Shown: positions 43,954 to 47,053 of the stretch, piece after piece
Layout: each line of letters starts with the position of its first letter
How positions within the stretch are numbered: position 1 is the stretch's first letter
Assembly (NCBI GenBank): GCA_038093975.1
Contig: JBBPTG010000188.1
Coordinates: 1-47,053 of the forward strand
From: Chalciporus piperatus
Taxonomy: Eukaryota; Basidiomycota; Agaricomycetes; Boletales; Boletaceae
Direction of reading: 5' to 3'
Length of the DNA stretch: 47,053 nucleotides
Made by a program: the position numbers and the translations under genes
Notes under the pieces: generated by a model
What the model saw: the letters and a program-made list of their open reading frames with translations, nothing else
What the model was told of the DNA's origin: nothing
The model's database searches: none

Positions 43954-44192
43954 TGTTGAACGTATTACGCTCATAGTGTATAGTTCACTACGTTTCCATA
44001 AACGATAGTTGATTAGGTAATCACCACTGTACACTTATATATTCAAACTCAGTCGATCTGAGTTAATACAACTCTTTAACCACAACCACAACATTGCAAT
44101 CAGGTGAGCGAGCACAAACTCCCTTTGTGTCTACGCAGTATGCTGCTCTGGTAGTCCATAGCCTTATGGCTTAGGATGATACCAGTTCAACA
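43954..44192 (+). repeat. copia 3-prime LTR
   Basis: 239 bp. It differs from the 5-prime LTR by one G-to-A and two C-to-T changes; two of the three are at CpG sites, and all point to cytosine deamination. Confidence 0.95.
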
Positions 44193-44716
44193 CCGACTCT
44201 GAAACGACCCAAAACTCGTATTGAGATCAGGTCTACACTATCGCCAAGTGAAGTGGTTTAGAAGAAGAGAGTGGAGAACAACTGAGATAGGACGGTTGAG
44301 TCTTGGGGAAAGACCAAGTGAACTAAGCTGGGGTTACCAGCAGTTCCTTGGGGTTTATATACTATCCTAAGTGTTTGTACATGTTTGTACTAACTATAAC
44401 TAAATAAGGAGTTACCCTGAACCCATGAGAATAGAAGCGAGATAAGGAGGCTGTGAGACATAGCCGAGATAGCGGAGATTAAGTACATGAGGTGAAAGGC
44501 TGTGGCATAGCCATGCGCAGCACGGAGATTAACTGTCAAGGTAAGGCAGTGCGTGAGAATGAATATAACCATAAGGGGCGACCGTGCGAAGAGTGAAAGT
44601 GAATGAGCACGTGTCTGAAAGATAAGATGAGAGAGATTAGATAAGATCGAATGGAACGAAACGTTGAAGTCCAAGAAGTGTCTGTGAAGGTGAGAGAACC
44701 GTAATGAACCGTAACA
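44193..44716 (-). repeat. Ty3/gypsy 3-prime LTR (partial or of unknown end)
   Basis: On the minus strand the sequence AGGAAGGGGGTAG (polypurine tract, 44717-44729) is followed at 44716 by TGTTACGG, a standard LTR start. A TATATAAA lies at 44354-44361. The far end meets the copia 3-prime LTR without a clear CA end, so the LTR may be cut by the copia element. Confidence 0.6.
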
Positions 44717-44749
44717 CTACCCCCTTCCTATGGATCAACTTCCAGGTGA

Positions 44750-45220
44750 TCAGTTTTCCATGTTGTCTGCGTCATGGAACTGCTGCCAACCGTGTGCGTC
44801 TAGGTTATGAGGAACGTCAAGATGACCGTTGACCAGGGTGGGTGAGGGTGTTGGTCTCAGCGAAGCCACTAGGGCTGGGATAGGGTCATCTGCGTAACGA
44901 GGGGGCAAGACGTCGGGGTGCATAACTTTGAGAGTCATCCACATCTCGCTCCACGAGATCTGGTACTCGACGATGGTGGTACGATCCGTCACGAGCATGT
45001 GAACGAATCGGAGGGAGGTGTAGAGCACGATGAGTGTTACGACCAGCGTAATGACGACGAGGAGGAGAAGGAGGACATAGATGACGACCGGCATGGCCAT
45101 CAAGAGGAAGAGGGAGGCGCTGATGACAGCGAGCCACGCGGTGCGATGAAGCTTGTTGACCGACATGTCGGTCTGAGCGAGGGGGCGAGTGTAGGCAACA
45201 CCGTTGAGGTATGCGTCCAT
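44750..45220 (-). CDS. small membrane protein ORF inside the gypsy element
   Basis: 156 residues, complete from ATG to stop, lying between the integrase/chromodomain ORF and the polypurine tract. It has one very hydrophobic region (residues about 29-72: LAVISASLFLLMAMPVVIY, then LLLLLVVITLVVTLIVLY), enough for two membrane helices, and an acidic, Pro-containing C-terminal tail. An own promoter is likely: TATATAAGG at 45284-45292, about 65 bp before the ATG. Its position is where envelope-like ORFs occur in some Ty3/gypsy elements, but it has no recognisable envelope feature. It could also be a captured host gene. Function unknown. Confidence 0.5.
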   Translation of the reverse strand: MDAYLNGVAYTRPLAQTDMSVNKLHRTAWLAVISASLFLLMAMPVVIYVLLLLLVVITLVVTLIVLYTSLRFVHMLVTDRTTIVEYQISWSEMWMTLKVMHPDVLPPRYADDPIPALVASLRPTPSPTLVNGHLDVPHNLDAHGWQQFHDADNMEN

Positions 45221-45283
45221 AGTGATTTATTGTGTATGAGGAGTGTTCGTTGGGAAATGAAGGATGGTGGGTGGGCATCCAGG

Positions 45284-45292
45284 CCTTATATA
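45284..45292 (-). promoter_or_regulatory. TATA box of the 156-residue membrane ORF
   Basis: TATATAAGG on the minus strand, followed by a C/A-rich leader and the start codon at 45220. It lies only about 25 bp after the stop of the gypsy Pol ORF. Confidence 0.45.
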
Positions 45293-45316
45293 CATTGTCC
45301 CCCTATTTGGCACTGT

Positions 45317-47053
45317 TTATGTGGGCGTAGCCCGTGTTTTTAATGGACTGGACAGGTTTGCCATGAGTCTATCAATTCTGGCTGGTCCGTTGTCCGTGAG
45401 ATTTTCTGGACGTTTCTGGAATAGGAACAAGAAATCTGCGGGATTAATGGATAGAGCACGAGGTGCGGCTGGATTCTTTGCGTAGAAATCCTTCAAGCAG
45501 CCTTTGGCATTTGCCAGATTAGCTCTTGGTTCCCAAGTGCGATCGGTCTCATCATAACCTTTCCAGTGCACGAGGTATTCCAGTTTCTTTCCCTTGTACC
45601 GTGTGTCAACGACGTAGTCGACTTCCCATTCGTTGTCTCGTTCTTCCGTAACAAGGACTGGTCCAGGCCGTGCTGTAGGCTGGCCCTCAAGGCGGTCCTT
45701 GTAAGGCTTGATTCGACGGACATTAACCACAGGGTGGATTCGAATGTCTCGTGGAAGCTGTAGTTTTACTGCATTTGGTCCTGCCAAGGCGATAATTTTA
45801 AATGGACCCAGCCATCTTTCAGATAATTTGTCTGATGCGCGTGTCAAACGTAAGTCTGTGGTTGACAGCATGACTTGCTGTCCAATTTCATATTCGGGTG
45901 CAGCCGAGCGGTGTTTGTCGGCTAGCGATTTCATGTGTTCCTGGGCCTTGGCCAGGTTCTTTTCTACATCGGCAATCGTTTTTCGCATTGCGTCCGTGAA
46001 TGATTTGGCAGCTGGTGCCTGAGAAGTAGAAGCATATGGCTCTGTGCCCATGCGTGGTTCGTATGACCGTGTGACTTCAAACGGCGATTTCTTCGTGGAA
46101 GTGTGATACTTGTTATTAATAGAGAACTGGGCGATGGCTAGCCAGTCTACCCATTGGTTTTGTTTATCGAAGCAGTAGATTCGTAGGAACTTTCCAACTT
46201 CTTTGTTTACGATTTCTGATTGTCCGTCTGTCTGCGGATGGAATGCTGTACTGAGCTTGGTATCAATACCAAGAGCATTATTGATTTCTTTGGCTACTTG
46301 CGCCGCGAACTGCGGGCCTCGATCTGATGTAATGGATAAAGGAAGTCCATGATGCTTCCATACGTGAGAAAGGAATAGGCGAGCGGTTTCCAGGGCCGAA
46401 CACGTTTTTGTGCATGGTATGAGTTCGACTTCTTTCGAGAAGCGATCTACTACCGTCAAGATTGCATTAAAACCACGTGATTCGGGTAAACCCGTAATGA
46501 AATCCGCAGTGATGTGTTGCCAGGGTCCGCTAGGGACCGGTAAGGGTTGGAGAAGGCCTGCAGGTGCCTGATTCGTTCCTTTGAATCTTTGGCAGGTCTG
46601 ACAGTGGGACACGTAATCTTTTACGAGAGTGGCGAGTCCAGGCCACATGTAAGATCGTTGAATGAGTTCTAATGTTTTTTCGTAACCGGGATGTCCTGCA
46701 GCCGGTGTGTCGTGATGTAAACGAATGATGTCCATTCGGAGTATGTTATCTTCCGGAATGTACAGACGATCTTCTTCGTCGTAGAGTAAGCCATCAAGCT
46801 TTTCATGGATGCCCTTCTTTTGGAACTTCTGGACTTCTGTCTCAGATACCTTGCACGTTGCAAGGAAGACTCTTTGCTTGATCCGTGCCCCTTCATCTGT
46901 CAGGGCGACTGTGCGGATATTTTCGGGAGCAATGACCAATATTCCTTTATTGTCATTTTCAACTCCGATGGCGTGGTCTTCTCGACGTGAGAGAGCGTCA
47001 GCTTTTGCCATAGAAGGTCCAGGTTTGTAAACCCAGAGCATATTGAATCTAGA
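45317..47053 (-). CDS. Ty3/gypsy chromovirus Pol, C-terminal part (cut by window end)
   Basis: The frame is open to the right edge. Seen in order: end of RNase H (AKADALSRRED), the integrase zinc domain (LHHDTPAAGHPG, then CQTCQRFK), catalytic residues in TADFITGLP, TSDRGPQF and QTDGQSE, the GPFKII-type GPY/F module, and a C-terminal chromodomain (VDYVVDTRYKGKKLEYLVHWKGY, split: VDYVVDTRYKG and LEYLVHWKGYDETDRTWEP). The chromodomain marks it as a chromovirus, which targets insertion to chromatin. Reverse transcriptase, protease and Gag lie outside the window. No stop or frameshift is visible. Confidence 0.9.
   Translation of the reverse strand, partial: SRFNMLWVYKPGPSMAKADALSRREDHAIGVENDNKGILVIAPENIRTVALTDEGARIKQRVFLATCKVSETEVQKFQKKGIHEKLDGLLYDEEDRLYIPEDNILRMDIIRLHHDTPAAGHPGYEKTLELIQRSYMWPGLATLVKDYVSHCQTCQRFKGTNQAPAGLLQPLPVPSGPWQHITADFITGLPESRGFNAILTVVDRFSKEVELIPCTKTCSALETARLFLSHVWKHHGLPLSITSDRGPQFAAQVAKEINNALGIDTKLSTAFHPQTDGQSEIVNKEVGKFLRIYCFDKQNQWVDWLAIAQFSINNKYHTSTKKSPFEVTRSYEPRMGTEPYASTSQAPAAKSFTDAMRKTIADVEKNLAKAQEHMKSLADKHRSAAPEYEIGQQVMLSTTDLRLTRASDKLSERWLGPFKIIALAGPNAVKLQLPRDIRIHPVVNVRRIKPYKDRLEGQPTARPGPVLVTEERDNEWEVDYVVDTRYKGKKLEYLVHWKGYDETDRTWEPRANLANAKGCLKDFYAKNPAAPRALSINPADFLFLFQKRPENLTDNGPARIDRLMANLSSPLKTRATPT

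Larger units (their letters stand above)
38118..44192 (+). mobile_element. complete Ty1/copia LTR retrotransposon
   Basis: 6075 bp: 5-prime LTR, primer-binding site, one long Gag-Pol ORF, polypurine tract and 3-prime LTR. The order protease, integrase, reverse transcriptase, RNase H defines copia (Pseudoviridae-type). The two LTRs differ at 3 of 239 positions, so insertion was fairly recent. No 5-bp target-site duplication is found: TTGCG precedes and CCGAC follows. Confidence 0.95.

Overview
The window comes from a filamentous basidiomycete, most likely a mushroom-forming agaricomycete. Genes are cut by many introns of about 40-90 nt with GT-AG (occasionally GC-AG) ends; one gene has about 20. 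F-box genes and kinase-like genes are amplified, and a long LTR-retrotransposon block sits at the right end. No species can be named from sequence alone.

Layout. (1) 1-12.4 kb and 17.4-30.8 kb are two arms of an old, imperfect inverted duplication built from four modules: F-box-like gene X, a small secreted protein gene S, F-box-like gene Y and a kinase-like gene K. From the left edge: X(-, cut by the window edge, frameshifted), S(+), Y(-, pseudogene), an LTR insertion, K(-), S(+, pseudogene), Y(-, pseudogene). The right arm reads Y(+), S(-), X(+), a broken epimerase end, a GH127-type glycoside hydrolase(-), K(+). Intact copies lie mostly in the right arm; the left arm holds decaying ones. 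(2) The spacer, 12.4-17.4 kb, carries a UBL3/MUB-like ubiquitin-fold gene, a NAD(P)-dependent epimerase/dehydratase gene with two single-base frameshifts, and a fragment of a P-loop ATPase gene. (3) 30.8-38.1 kb is a graveyard of phosphatidylserine-decarboxylase-like (PSD family) pieces, some inverted, followed by one intact PSD-family gene whose sequence pattern resembles the soluble fungal amino-acid-decarboxylase branch. (4) 38.1-44.2 kb is a structurally complete Ty1/copia element with one 1754-codon ORF and near-identical 239-bp LTRs. (5) From 44.2 kb to the right edge is a Ty3/gypsy chromovirus on the minus strand (LTR piece, a small membrane-protein ORF, then integrase and chromodomain), cut by the window end.

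The most unusual item is a 562-bp insertion at 3976-4537. It starts TG, ends CA, is flanked by a 5-bp direct repeat (GTGTC) and is missing from the two paralogous loci, so it has the form of a solo LTR. It contains a sequence that folds as a complete type III hammerhead ribozyme (4302-4366), with all core bases, a 9-bp stem III, a 5-bp stem I and a 4-bp stem II. A self-cleaving ribozyme inside an LTR is the arrangement known from plant retrozymes; I did not expect it in a mushroom genome.

The genes do not form one obvious pathway. The window reads as a lineage-specific, birth-and-death gene cluster (F-box, secreted protein, kinase-like) repeatedly rearranged and invaded by LTR elements, with a few single-copy housekeeping or metabolic genes between.
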